Assembly: GCA_903910705.1 (NCBI GenBank)
Contig: CAIWAN010000029.1
Coordinates: 1 to 59,189, forward strand
Origin: an uncultured Candidatus Marinamargulisbacteria bacterium
GTDB taxonomy: Bacteria > Margulisbacteria > Riflemargulisbacteria > GWF2-35-9
Direction: 5' to 3'
Length of the DNA stretch: 59,189 nucleotides
Below are positions 33,429-41,551 of the stretch, in pieces; within the stretch, counting starts at the first letter, position 1, and each line of letters begins with the position of its first letter. The translations under genes were made by a program, and so were the position numbers. The notes beneath the pieces are model-generated. The model saw only the letters and a program-made list of their open reading frames with translations. It did not search any database and had not been told where the DNA came from.

Positions 33429-36400
33429 ATGGTAGAGAAAAAGTTTGCGACGATCGATGGAAATCAGGCAGCGTCTCATGTTGCATATGCGTTAAGCGAA
33501 GTAGCTGCCATTTACCCCATTACTCCTTCCTCGAATATGGGCGAAAATTGTGACGAATGGGCCGCTCTCGGCAAAAAGAATATTTTTGACCAAGTCCTCA
33601 AAATTGTCGAAATGCAATCCGAAGGCGGCGCAGCGGGTGCCGTTCATGGTTCACTGGTTGCCGGTTCCTTAACCACGACTTTTACGGCGTCTCAAGGCCT
33701 TCTTCTCATGATCCCTAATATGTATAAGATCGCTGGCGAGCTGATCCCCATGGTCATTCACGTTTCAGCGCGTAGTTTAGCCGCACAAGCCTTATCCATT
33801 TTCGGCGACCACAGCGATGTGATGGCTGTTCGTCAGACAGGCTTTGCGATGTTATGCGCCAACTCCGTCCAAGAAACGATGGATCTTGCGCTGGTTTCCC
33901 ATCTGGCCACTCTCGAAGCGAGCGTCCCCTTCCTTCACTTTTTCGATGGGTTCCGTACCTCTCATGAAGTCCAAAAGATCGAAGAGATCACCTTTGACAC
34001 CATGGCGAGTCTCGTTAACAAAAAGTCTATCCAAATCTTCAAAGACCGCGCCATGAACCCCAAAAAGCCAACTTTACGTGGCACCGCCCAAAACCCTGAT
34101 ATCTACTTTCAAGGTCGTGAAACCGTTAATCAAGCCTACTGGGATACACCTGAGATCGTTCAAGACACGATGGACAAAGTCGCCAAGATCACCGGCCGAA
34201 GCTACAAATTATTCGACTATGTCGGCGACCCTGATGCCGAGAACGTCATTGTTGCGATGGGTTCTGGCTGCGAAGCGATCGAAGAATATATCAAATTCGC
34301 CTGCCAAAAGAAAGAAAAGATCGGGCTTATTAAGGTTCATCTTTATCGCCCCTTCAGTGTTAAGCATATCATCGAAGCCATACCTGCAACGGTCAAAAAG
34401 ATAGCCGTCCTCGACCGCACCAAAGAGCCAGGTTGCGCCGCCGAGCCGCTTCACCAAGATGTATTAACTGCCCTCACCTCACCTCAAGGCATGAAAAAGT
34501 TCAAAACGATCCCCCTCGTGGTGGGTGGTCGCTATGGGCTTTCCTCTAAAGAATTCAATCCCGCCATGGTTAAAGCGGTCTACACCAATCTCGAAAGCAA
34601 AGAGCCCCGAACCGATTTTACGGTCGGTATCCTTGATGATGTCTCGAACCTCTCCTTAACCGTCGAAAAACAGCGTATCAACTGCGTTCCTGATGGCACG
34701 ATCCAATGTATGTTTTGGGGTCTCGGCGCAGACGGCACCGTTGGCGCAAACAAGAACTCCATCAAGATCATTGGGGATTACACCGATCTTTATGCTCAAG
34801 GCTATTTCGTTTATGACTCCAAAAAATCCGGCGGGATCACGATTTCCCACCTTCGTTTTGGCCCCGACCCGATCCAGTCAACGTATCTCATTACCGAGGC
34901 GGACTTTGTCGCCTGTCATAATCAGTCCTATTTAGGCAAATACGATATGCTCTCGACGATCCGTCATGGGGGCACGTTCCTTCTTAACTCGAACTTCAGT
35001 CGAGAAGAAGCCTTCCACAAACTCCCTGTCGATATGCAACAGATCATCATCGACCGTCAGATCAAGTTTTATAACATCAACGGCCTCGAGATCGCCAAAG
35101 CGGTCGGCCTCGGTGGACGCGTTAATATGGTCATGCAAACTGCTTTCTTTGCGATCGCGAACATTCTCGATCCAAAAAAGTCCATCGAATTGATCAAAAA
35201 GTCGATCGAAAAGACCTATTCACGCAAAGGCAAAGAGATCGTTGAGATGAACTGGAACGCCGTCGACAAAACCGTCGAAGCTTTGGTTCAAGTCGAGGTT
35301 CCTGCTACAGCGAAGGATACAGTTCATTACCCCGTCTATATGAATATTGACGAACCCTTTGTCAAAAATGTCATGCAGCCGATCGCGCTTCTCAAAGGCG
35401 ACGATCTCCCTGTTTCTCATATGAGCAAAGATGGTGTTTTCCCAACCGCAACGACCCAATACGAAAAACGCTCGATCGCTTCGGATGTCCCGACATGGAT
35501 CGCCGCCAATTGCATCCAGTGTAATCAATGTTCGTATGTTTGCCCTCATGCGGTTGTTCGTACCAAGCAGATCGACCCAGCTCATTTAACCAACAAACCC
35601 GCTACGTTCGAAACCATCAAGTCAAACACAAAGAATGACAAGAACCTCGAATACAAAGTACAAATCTTCGTTGAGGATTGTACCGGTTGCGGAAGCTGCG
35701 TCGAAATCTGCCCCGCCAAAACGAAGGCCCTTCAGATGGAACCCATCGAAAAGGCTATCGAACAAGGCGAAGTCGCTAACTACCAATTCTTCCGTCAACT
35801 ACCCGAAGAAAACACCGAAGGCACCAAAGAAGGCACGTTGAAATGGTCCCAGTTCAAACAGCCTTTGTTTGAGTTCTCAGGTGCTTGCGCTGGTTGTGGC
35901 GAAACCCCGTATGTCAAACTCGTCAGTCAACTTTTCGGTGAACGCATGGTCGTTGCCAATGCAACGGGCTGTTCCTCGATCTATAGTGGAACGGCACCGG
36001 CCATCCCCTATTGTAAAAACGAAAAAGGCGAAGGTCCCGCTTGGGCCAACAGTCTTTTCGAAGACAACGCGGAGTTCGGTCTGGGTATGCGTTTATCCAT
36101 CAATCAAACACGTGACACCCTCTTCCAATCCCTGGAGACACTTCAAGGTCTAGACATTTCTGCTAGTCTCAAAGCAGCCATTGTGGCTCTAATAGAGGTC
36201 AAAACCAAGAACGATGCAGACGCCAAAGCCAAAGCCGATGTTCTCGTTAACGAAATCGAGAAAGCGTTCAGTTCTGCTAAAGGAGACGTGCTCAAACAAC
36301 TCACCGTTGCGCGTGAAAATCGGGATTACCTGCTCGACAAGTCCGTTTGGATCATCGGTGGAGATGGTTGGGCTTACGATATTGGATACGGCGGCCTTGA

Positions 36401-36968
36401 TCATGTCATTGCGTCCGGTGAAAATGTAAACATCCTCGTTTTAGATACCGAGGTTTACTCCAACACAGGCGGACAATCGTCTAAATCAACACCAATCGGT
36501 GCCGTTGCCAAGTTTGCTGCCAGTGGTAAAAAGGTAGCCAAGAAAGATCTTGGTCTTATCGCAATGTCCTATGGTTATGTTTATGTCGCCTCTGTCAGCA
36601 TGGGGTCTAACAAACAACAGGTACTTAACGCCCTCATGGAAGCAGAAGCCTATGATGGTCCGTCGATCATTGTGGCGTACTCCCCCTGTATCGCTCACGG
36701 GTTTAATTTGCGTGATTCTCAAGCTCATGGTGGCAATGCGGTGGCAGCTGGTTACTGGCCTTTGTACCGTTACAACCCAACAGCGGAAAAGAAAATGAGC
36801 TGGGATACCCGTCCCGCAACGATGGACTTCAAAGAGTTCCTATTATCCGAGACTCGTTATAAGTCGTTAAAGACGATTAACCCGACTGAGGCCGATGCCT
36901 TGTTCGCACGAGCCGAAGAAAGTCGAAAAGCACAGATCGGATTCCTACAGAAACTATCAGAGATATAG
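33429..36968 (+). CDS. nifJ: Pyruvate:ferredoxin (flavodoxin) oxidoreductase
   Basis: 1179 residues, single-chain five-domain form. Start MVEKKFATIDGNQAASHVAY, with YPITPSSNMGE as the pyruvate-binding loop of domain I. The ferredoxin domain holds two clusters (CIQCNQCSYVCPHAVV and CTGCGSCVEICPAKTKA), and the thiamine diphosphate domain has GACAGCGETPYVKLV, GDGWAYDIGYGGLDHV and DTEVYSNTGGQSSKSTP. It oxidises pyruvate to acetyl-CoA and CO2 with reduced ferredoxin, a key reaction of anaerobes, and may work in reverse for CO2 fixation. AGAGGTG lies before the ATG. A GC-rich hairpin follows the gene. Length and all cofactor motifs are intact. Confidence 0.97.
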   Translation: MVEKKFATIDGNQAASHVAYALSEVAAIYPITPSSNMGENCDEWAALGKKNIFDQVLKIVEMQSEGGAAGAVHGSLVAGSLTTTFTASQGLLLMIPNMYKIAGELIPMVIHVSARSLAAQALSIFGDHSDVMAVRQTGFAMLCANSVQETMDLALVSHLATLEASVPFLHFFDGFRTSHEVQKIEEITFDTMASLVNKKSIQIFKDRAMNPKKPTLRGTAQNPDIYFQGRETVNQAYWDTPEIVQDTMDKVAKITGRSYKLFDYVGDPDAENVIVAMGSGCEAIEEYIKFACQKKEKIGLIKVHLYRPFSVKHIIEAIPATVKKIAVLDRTKEPGCAAEPLHQDVLTALTSPQGMKKFKTIPLVVGGRYGLSSKEFNPAMVKAVYTNLESKEPRTDFTVGILDDVSNLSLTVEKQRINCVPDGTIQCMFWGLGADGTVGANKNSIKIIGDYTDLYAQGYFVYDSKKSGGITISHLRFGPDPIQSTYLITEADFVACHNQSYLGKYDMLSTIRHGGTFLLNSNFSREEAFHKLPVDMQQIIIDRQIKFYNINGLEIAKAVGLGGRVNMVMQTAFFAIANILDPKKSIELIKKSIEKTYSRKGKEIVEMNWNAVDKTVEALVQVEVPATAKDTVHYPVYMNIDEPFVKNVMQPIALLKGDDLPVSHMSKDGVFPTATTQYEKRSIASDVPTWIAANCIQCNQCSYVCPHAVVRTKQIDPAHLTNKPATFETIKSNTKNDKNLEYKVQIFVEDCTGCGSCVEICPAKTKALQMEPIEKAIEQGEVANYQFFRQLPEENTEGTKEGTLKWSQFKQPLFEFSGACAGCGETPYVKLVSQLFGERMVVANATGCSSIYSGTAPAIPYCKNEKGEGPAWANSLFEDNAEFGLGMRLSINQTRDTLFQSLETLQGLDISASLKAAIVALIEVKTKNDADAKAKADVLVNEIEKAFSSAKGDVLKQLTVARENRDYLLDKSVWIIGGDGWAYDIGYGGLDHVIASGENVNILVLDTEVYSNTGGQSSKSTPIGAVAKFAASGKKVAKKDLGLIAMSYGYVYVASVSMGSNKQQVLNALMEAEAYDGPSIIVAYSPCIAHGFNLRDSQAHGGNAVAAGYWPLYRYNPTAEKKMSWDTRPATMDFKEFLLSETRYKSLKTINPTEADALFARAEESRKAQIGFLQKLSEI

Positions 36969-36992
36969 CATTCCCCCATTGTCCTTGCGACT

Positions 36993-37035
36993 CCCCCTCT
37001 TTTCTAAAGAGGGGGCTGGGGGGAGATTTTTTTTT
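36993..37035. terminator. GC-rich hairpin with T-tract after nifJ
   Basis: CCCCCTCTTT (36993-37002) pairs perfectly with AAAGAGGGGG (37006-37015) around TCT. A further CTGGGGGGAGA leads into a run of nine T residues. This would terminate nifJ transcription. The composition and design resemble the palindromic repeats at 4471-4575 and similar dispersed elements in other genomes, so it may be a repeat that serves as a terminator. Confidence 0.7.
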
Positions 37036-37060
37036 GCCATCTGGTTGGGCGTTTATTGGG

Positions 37061-37711
37061 TCAGCGGAGTCTCTCAAACCAATCCAATATTTTATTATTA
37101 TCCTGCCGATAATCTTCATGAACCATATTGGGTTCTTCCCAATAGGTTATGGAATAATCCTTTGACTTCAAGAAATCTCGGTTCATCTGCGCATATTTAA
37201 TCGGGATCATTGCATCTTTTCGACCATGGATCAGCAAGATCGGACGACGATTTTTCTTCACACTCTGATATTTTATATATTGCCCCATCTCCGTAATGGC
37301 GAGCCCCATAAAGGTCTGAACGGCATTAAAATAGGGATACTCATTGATCCCCAACAGCAAGGCCACCTGCCCGCCTGATGATGCCCCTGATAACAACGTC
37401 CTTTTGATGCCATAGGTTGACTGGGCAGTTGCAACGATTTTCATAATACGATTCATGTCTTCCCCCGACCACCCATTCGGATCGGTCGAATTAGGAACTA
37501 CCACATAATAATGACGAGCCTCGGCCTCTTTCGTCCAATTCTGAACAAAGTTATTCGCCCGCTCCCCCGACCCATGCAAGGCAACGATCATTTTATTAGA
37601 AGTGATCGTGGGGATAAATACAACAAAGTTGCCACTATTGATGCCGTACTCCTCAATACTGGATGCCCACAATATCGGTGTTAAGAACAAGACTACAAGA
37701 AATATTCGCAT
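37061..37711 (-). CDS. Exported alpha/beta-hydrolase (esterase, PHB-depolymerase-like)
   Basis: 216 residues with signal peptide MRIFLVVLFLTPILWASS. Catalytic elements of the alpha/beta hydrolase fold are ALHGSGERANNFVQNW (oxyanion loop), GASSGGQVALL (nucleophile Ser in G-x-S-x-G), ILLIHGRKDAMIP (Asp) and MVHEDYR (His). This arrangement is seen in small feruloyl-esterase and PHB-depolymerase-related esterases (family of LpqC). Substrate unknown. A shared TTTGGAG region links it to the end of miaA. It is the last gene of a reverse-strand group running from hypA through hypB and miaA. Confidence 0.75.
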   Translation of the reverse strand: MRIFLVVLFLTPILWASSIEEYGINSGNFVVFIPTITSNKMIVALHGSGERANNFVQNWTKEAEARHYYVVVPNSTDPNGWSGEDMNRIMKIVATAQSTYGIKRTLLSGASSGGQVALLLGINEYPYFNAVQTFMGLAITEMGQYIKYQSVKKNRRPILLIHGRKDAMIPIKYAQMNRDFLKSKDYSITYWEEPNMVHEDYRQDNNKILDWFERLR

Positions 37712-38593
37712 TTATTTCGGCTCCAAATCGATCCACACAGCATCAGTAAAGCTACGATACCAAGTCAACTGCCGTTTCGCAAAGTGTCGCGACCGTTTTT
37801 TAATGAGATCAACCGCCTCTGACAACGTCGTCACGCCCTTCAAATAGGCAATGATCTCCTTATACCCCAGTCCTTGAAGGGACGAAAGCGAGGGATCGTA
37901 CCCAGCCTCTAGCAGCGTTTTGACTTCCTCAACCAGCCCCTTCTCGATCATAGTATCCACACGGGTTTCGATCCGTTGATAGATCTCATTTCGAGGTCGA
38001 TTTAAAACGATCAATTGAAAGCGATCCTTGTCAGGATTCTGCTGTCTTGTTTCTGATGCCTTTTTTCCCGTTTGCTTAATGATCTCAAGGGCACGGATGA
38101 TGCGGAAGGCGTCTAATGGCTTGATCGAGGCACCCGACTCAGGGTCTTTGTTGACCAATTCTTGATGAAGCGAAAGGATACCCTCTCGATTGGCTCGATC
38201 ATAGAGTTTCTCTCGAAACAAAGGGTCAGGCGCACATTCGGGCATCAAATACCCGTTCAACAACGCACGGATATAAAGCCCTGTTCCCCCAACGATCAAA
38301 ACCTTTTCGCCCGTATCAAATATCAACTTTGCAGCCTCTAAAAAATGACTCAGCGACCACGGTTCATCAGGGTTTTTAATATCGATCAAATGATGCTGTA
38401 TCCCTTGTCGGTCTGCAAGAGGGATTTTAGCCGTTCCAATATCCATCCCCCGATAGACCTGCATCGAATCTGCCGACAAGATCGATAGCTTGTGCGTTTT
38501 AGCCCACTTCAAGCTCAGCTCGGTCTTGCCCACAGCCGTCGCTCCGACCAAAATAGGGATACGGCCTTCTTGAAAATGAATATTTAAGGCCAA
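37712..38593 (-). CDS. miaA: tRNA dimethylallyltransferase
   Basis: 293 residues. Walker A is VGATAVGKTELSLKWA, with DSMQVYRGMDIGTAK as the family's switch region and VGGTGLYIRALLNG nearby. The RLDTFRIIRALEI-like stretch (PLDAFRIIRALEIIKQTGK) and the C-terminal KRSRHFAKRQLTWYR complete the signature. It transfers the dimethylallyl group to A37 of tRNAs reading UNN codons. Its substrate, DMAPP, comes from the MEP pathway (ispD elsewhere in the window). It overlaps the end of hypB by ten bases. Length is normal. Confidence 0.95.
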   Translation of the reverse strand: MALNIHFQEGRIPILVGATAVGKTELSLKWAKTHKLSILSADSMQVYRGMDIGTAKIPLADRQGIQHHLIDIKNPDEPWSLSHFLEAAKLIFDTGEKVLIVGGTGLYIRALLNGYLMPECAPDPLFREKLYDRANREGILSLHQELVNKDPESGASIKPLDAFRIIRALEIIKQTGKKASETRQQNPDKDRFQLIVLNRPRNEIYQRIETRVDTMIEKGLVEEVKTLLEAGYDPSLSSLQGLGYKEIIAYLKGVTTLSEAVDLIKKRSRHFAKRQLTWYRSFTDAVWIDLEPK

Positions 38594-39222
38594 AATCGCT
38601 CAACCAATGGGTCCGACCCTTCGCCGGTCGTACATGACAATAAAAATAGTTCTTGATCCTGACGGATCGACCGCAGGGCATCGGTAAATCGTTGGAGAGA
38701 AAAATTAGTATAAGGGATCAGGTCAATTTTGGTTAAGATCACCGCTTTCGCCTCGTGAAAAATACGCGGGTACTTCAAGGGTTTATCGTCGCCCTCAGTA
38801 ACCGAGATGATCGCGATCTTTTCATCCGCCCCCAAATCAAACCCCGTGGGACAGACCAAGTTACCAACGTTCTCGATAATAACCATATCGAGCGCATCAA
38901 GCGAAAACTCGCCCAAGACCTTGCCGACTTGACTGGCGTCTAAATGGCAACCATTTCCAGTGTTGATTTGAACGACCGGCACATCCAAGGTCGCTATACG
39001 CTGCGCATCTCGTGCCGTGGCACAATCCCCCTCGATAACGGCGATCCGCGCTCCTTTATCTTTAAGCAACGGGATCATTAGCTCTAATACGCTCGTTTTC
39101 CCCGCACCAGGCGATCCAATAAGGTTAAACAACCTGACACCCTTTGTCTTCAACAGTTCAGTCGTATTCTCGGCAAACACATCATTTGCTTTCAACACAT
39201 TCTGCATCACTTTGATCTCCAT
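38584..39222 (-). CDS. hypB: Hydrogenase nickel-incorporation GTPase
   Basis: 212 residues. The GTPase P-loop is LIGSPGAGKTSVLELM, with IEGDCATARDAQRI and NTGNGCHLDASQVG as family signatures; ENVGNLVCPTGFDLG and LTKIDL are the G2/G3-type and NKxD motifs. There is no His-rich Ni-storage stretch at the N-terminus. HypB delivers nickel to [NiFe]-hydrogenase with HypA. GAGGACG precedes the ATG. No hydrogenase structural gene is in the window. hypA lies 13 bases upstream. Confidence 0.95.
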   Translation of the reverse strand: MEIKVMQNVLKANDVFAENTTELLKTKGVRLFNLIGSPGAGKTSVLELMIPLLKDKGARIAVIEGDCATARDAQRIATLDVPVVQINTGNGCHLDASQVGKVLGEFSLDALDMVIIENVGNLVCPTGFDLGADEKIAIISVTEGDDKPLKYPRIFHEAKAVILTKIDLIPYTNFSLQRFTDALRSIRQDQELFLLSCTTGEGSDPLVERFWP

Positions 39223-39235
39223 TGAAACGTCCTCT

Positions 39236-39583
39236 CTATTCCTCGACTTCGATCTGATTTACGAAAAGCGACTGTCCCCGTTCAATATGGCTGTCCGAAA
39301 CCCCACATTGAGGACACGTATAACGATGGTCATTAAACAACCATGTTTGCTGACATTGATGACAGGCTACTTCAGTCGGTTCGAGTGTGAGGGTTAAGAC
39401 AGAGCCTATCGCTCGAGGATCGTCCATAGTGATGGCTTCCCAACAAAGATCGAGGGATTCATTGACCACACCAAGGTATTCTCCAAGAGTGACCTCAACA
39501 TTGAGGAGTTTGGCATGTCCCCCCGAATCCAGAGCGTCAACAACCGTAGACCAAATACCCGCAGCGATCGACATTTCGTGCAT
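39236..39583 (-). CDS. hypA: Hydrogenase nickel metallochaperone
   Basis: 115 residues starting MHEMSIAAGIWSTV, with the nickel-ligand His at position 2. CHQCQQTW and CPQCGVSD form the zinc site. It hands nickel to HypB. A longer frame upstream adds non-family residues and reads over a terminator, so the ATG is chosen; it has TATACT exactly six bases before it. The upstream flank is the strong bidirectional terminator that ends the flavoprotein gene, so the transcript must begin in this short gap. Confidence 0.93.
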   Translation of the reverse strand: MHEMSIAAGIWSTVVDALDSGGHAKLLNVEVTLGEYLGVVNESLDLCWEAITMDDPRAIGSVLTLTLEPTEVACHQCQQTWLFNDHRYTCPQCGVSDSHIERGQSLFVNQIEVEE

Positions 39584-39595
39584 GCAGCCAGTATA
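39584..39595 (-). promoter_or_regulatory. -10-like hexamer six bases before hypA
   Basis: Reverse strand TATACT (39590-39595), then GGCTGC and the ATG. No ribosome-binding site is possible in this gap, because the terminator hairpin occupies the next upstream bases. This is the clearest context for leaderless translation after leuS. Confidence 0.55.
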
Positions 39596-39596
39596 T

Positions 39597-39628
39597 AAAA
39601 AAAGGGTGACCGAGGCCACCCTTTTTTT
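39597..39628. terminator. Bidirectional terminator upstream of hypA
   Basis: AAAAAAAGGGTG and CACCCTTTTTTT form a stem with a nine-base loop. A-tract and T-tract on the two sides allow termination in both directions. On the reverse strand it ends the FMN-binding-protein gene (stop at 39656). Confidence 0.85.
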
Positions 39629-39655
39629 CAACATCAACCATAATCCACTAAAGGG

Positions 39656-40219
39656 TTACTTTTTCTTGTAAACCTCTTCATAAATCACCAGTGAATCTTT
39701 GACCGCATGGGTAACCGCTTTTGACGAGACCGTCGCACCGGTAACGCCTTTGATATCATTACCCACTTCAAGTGGATCACTTAAGCCTTTTCCAACAAAC
39801 TGCTCGAGAAAGGTTCGTCGAGAAATGGGTTTACCCCTTTTTTCTTCAAACGCTAGAACAACCACATCTTCGATCTTGGTTACCTTGGGGTCGATAGCAA
39901 TCAGGAATTGGATCAATCCCCACTTGCCTTGCTCCGTCGCCTCCATCGCTAAACCAATTACCTCGCCGCCCTTTTTAGCAACATGAAAGGTTTTCTCTTC
40001 ACCCACTTTTGTTGTCAATTTAGCGGTCTCAGAACGAGCATCGATAGCAGCGATCATTTCAGCCGTTAAAACAATTTTAACGGCTTCAACACTGTCTTTC
40101 TCGGGGAAGATCTGATCTAGGGCTGCGGGAACCTCGATCAGCGTTGCCGCAAAAAGAGTGCCAGTAAGACCCAGAACGACCATCATACTGATTAAGAATA
40201 CAGGTAAAACTCGTTTCAT
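39656..40219 (-). CDS. Exported FMN-binding-domain protein (flavinylated electron carrier)
   Basis: 187 residues with signal peptide MKRVLPVFLISMMVVLGLTG. The FMN-binding fold of RnfG/NqrC type ends with GNDIKGVTGATVSSKAV, whose Thr after TGA is the expected covalent FMN site, matching the ApbE target motif. Such proteins carry electrons in the periplasm. ApbE, the enzyme that attaches FMN, is encoded 3 kb upstream in the same direction, with two porin-like genes between. AGGAGGGG precedes the ATG. A similar domain is used in NADH:quinone and extracellular electron transfer, but no Rnf or Nqr genes are here. Confidence 0.85.
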   Translation of the reverse strand: MKRVLPVFLISMMVVLGLTGTLFAATLIEVPAALDQIFPEKDSVEAVKIVLTAEMIAAIDARSETAKLTTKVGEEKTFHVAKKGGEVIGLAMEATEQGKWGLIQFLIAIDPKVTKIEDVVVLAFEEKRGKPISRRTFLEQFVGKGLSDPLEVGNDIKGVTGATVSSKAVTHAVKDSLVIYEEVYKKK

Positions 40220-40234
40220 ACTGACGCCCCTCCT

Positions 40235-41461
40235 TTAGAAGAATATCCTTGTGCCTAAAATAATACGAGTAAAATCCAACGTTTCGGAAGCGTTTGCACC
40301 ACCTGTTGATGTATTTACAACACTTGGAGCACCTGAATCTGTGCGTGCAAAGTTAGACATTTGGTAGGTTAAGTTAATATCAAAGTCTTTTGCAACCGTA
40401 TAGATCGCGCTGAGCGCAAGATCACGATACGTTTCTTTTGTATCTGTTGCATAAGCGATGGACCCATTACTATTGTTGTTATTGGTGTATGTTGCATAAA
40501 TCGCCTGCACCTTAAAACCAGGAGAAAGCAAATAACGCGCTATTAAATTGTATCCATTTTGCGATTTATCGTCATTACCAACTTGATTATTTGCAGTTGC
40601 CAAAATTGAAACATTCGTTGTCGCCTTTGCCGTTGTTGCATTCTGATTCATGAGAACTCTAGCACCCTGTTGGGTAGACTGAATATATTCGCCTCTTAGA
40701 TACAAGGGGCCATTCTCATATTCTGCACCCACTGCATAACGAATATCGGTAGAAGAACCGTTGCTCTGTAGATTGTTATAGAAGGAAGCTTCCCACTTCA
40801 CACCATAAAGAACAGGCTCTGCTTTAACAAGCCATGCTAAGCTCTGATTATTATCCACCATATTTGTACCGCCATTAAGCAGCATAAACGTCATGGGAAC
40901 CTTGGTATCGGCAACATCATAGGTCTTTTTAAGCTCAAGCCCACTATCCAACCAAACCGCGTCTGAACTCACGGAAAACTTGGTCTCGACCAGAGAGTCA
41001 ATCCATGAAAGATGTTCACCATAGTCCCACGTCAATTTATTACGCATGATACCGGCTGATAACTGATACCCGTCTTTTAATTGAAAGATCATCTTCGCGT
41101 TATCCCAGTTCTGAATGTCAAAAAGTTTGGCCGCGATACTCTGTTGCGCGCCAATATCTTTTCCAAAAACAGAATAGGCACCTGTACTCGCTTGATATGT
41201 AGGATCAAACTCAACAGCAAACGTATCCGAAAACGTGTGATGGATCGATAACACCACGTAGTCCAACGCCATACCCACATCACGAGCGGTTGTACTAGCT
41301 ATCGCTGTACCCGAGGTATTGGTATACGTATGAGTTCCTGTAGAAAGATCGTAGGGCAGAAAACGCATTTGTCCTCCAAACGTCGTTGAGCCTTCGCTGC
41401 CAGCGAAAACAACCCCCGCGCATAAAACCATTACCAAACTTAAAAATAGTTTTTTAATCAT
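40235..41461 (-). CDS. Porin-like outer-membrane beta-barrel, copy A
   Basis: 408 residues with a signal peptide (MIKKLFLSLVMVLCAGVVFA). The remainder is a repeating aromatic/polar pattern as expected for 14-18 strands (KWEASFYNNLQSNGSSTDIR, YAVGAEYENGPLYLRGEYIQ), ending LDFTRIILGTRIFF with a terminal Phe as in outer-membrane proteins recognised by Bam. AAAGAGGAG is before the ATG. Similarity to copy B in the motifs SFMVRAEPELFG/LVKAEPVLYG, YENGPLYLR/YASGPIYMR and the terminal motif shows they are paralogues. It is 15 bases from the flavoprotein, so the two are probably cotranscribed. Confidence 0.8.
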   Translation of the reverse strand: MIKKLFLSLVMVLCAGVVFAGSEGSTTFGGQMRFLPYDLSTGTHTYTNTSGTAIASTTARDVGMALDYVVLSIHHTFSDTFAVEFDPTYQASTGAYSVFGKDIGAQQSIAAKLFDIQNWDNAKMIFQLKDGYQLSAGIMRNKLTWDYGEHLSWIDSLVETKFSVSSDAVWLDSGLELKKTYDVADTKVPMTFMLLNGGTNMVDNNQSLAWLVKAEPVLYGVKWEASFYNNLQSNGSSTDIRYAVGAEYENGPLYLRGEYIQSTQQGARVLMNQNATTAKATTNVSILATANNQVGNDDKSQNGYNLIARYLLSPGFKVQAIYATYTNNNNSNGSIAYATDTKETYRDLALSAIYTVAKDFDINLTYQMSNFARTDSGAPSVVNTSTGGANASETLDFTRIILGTRIFF

Positions 41462-41551
41462 TGATCCACTCCTCTTTTGTATCTTTTTTACTTTGTCTCA
41501 AGACCGTCGCCAACACCTCCTCGATATTTGTAAATAAAGTCATGTCTCTCC

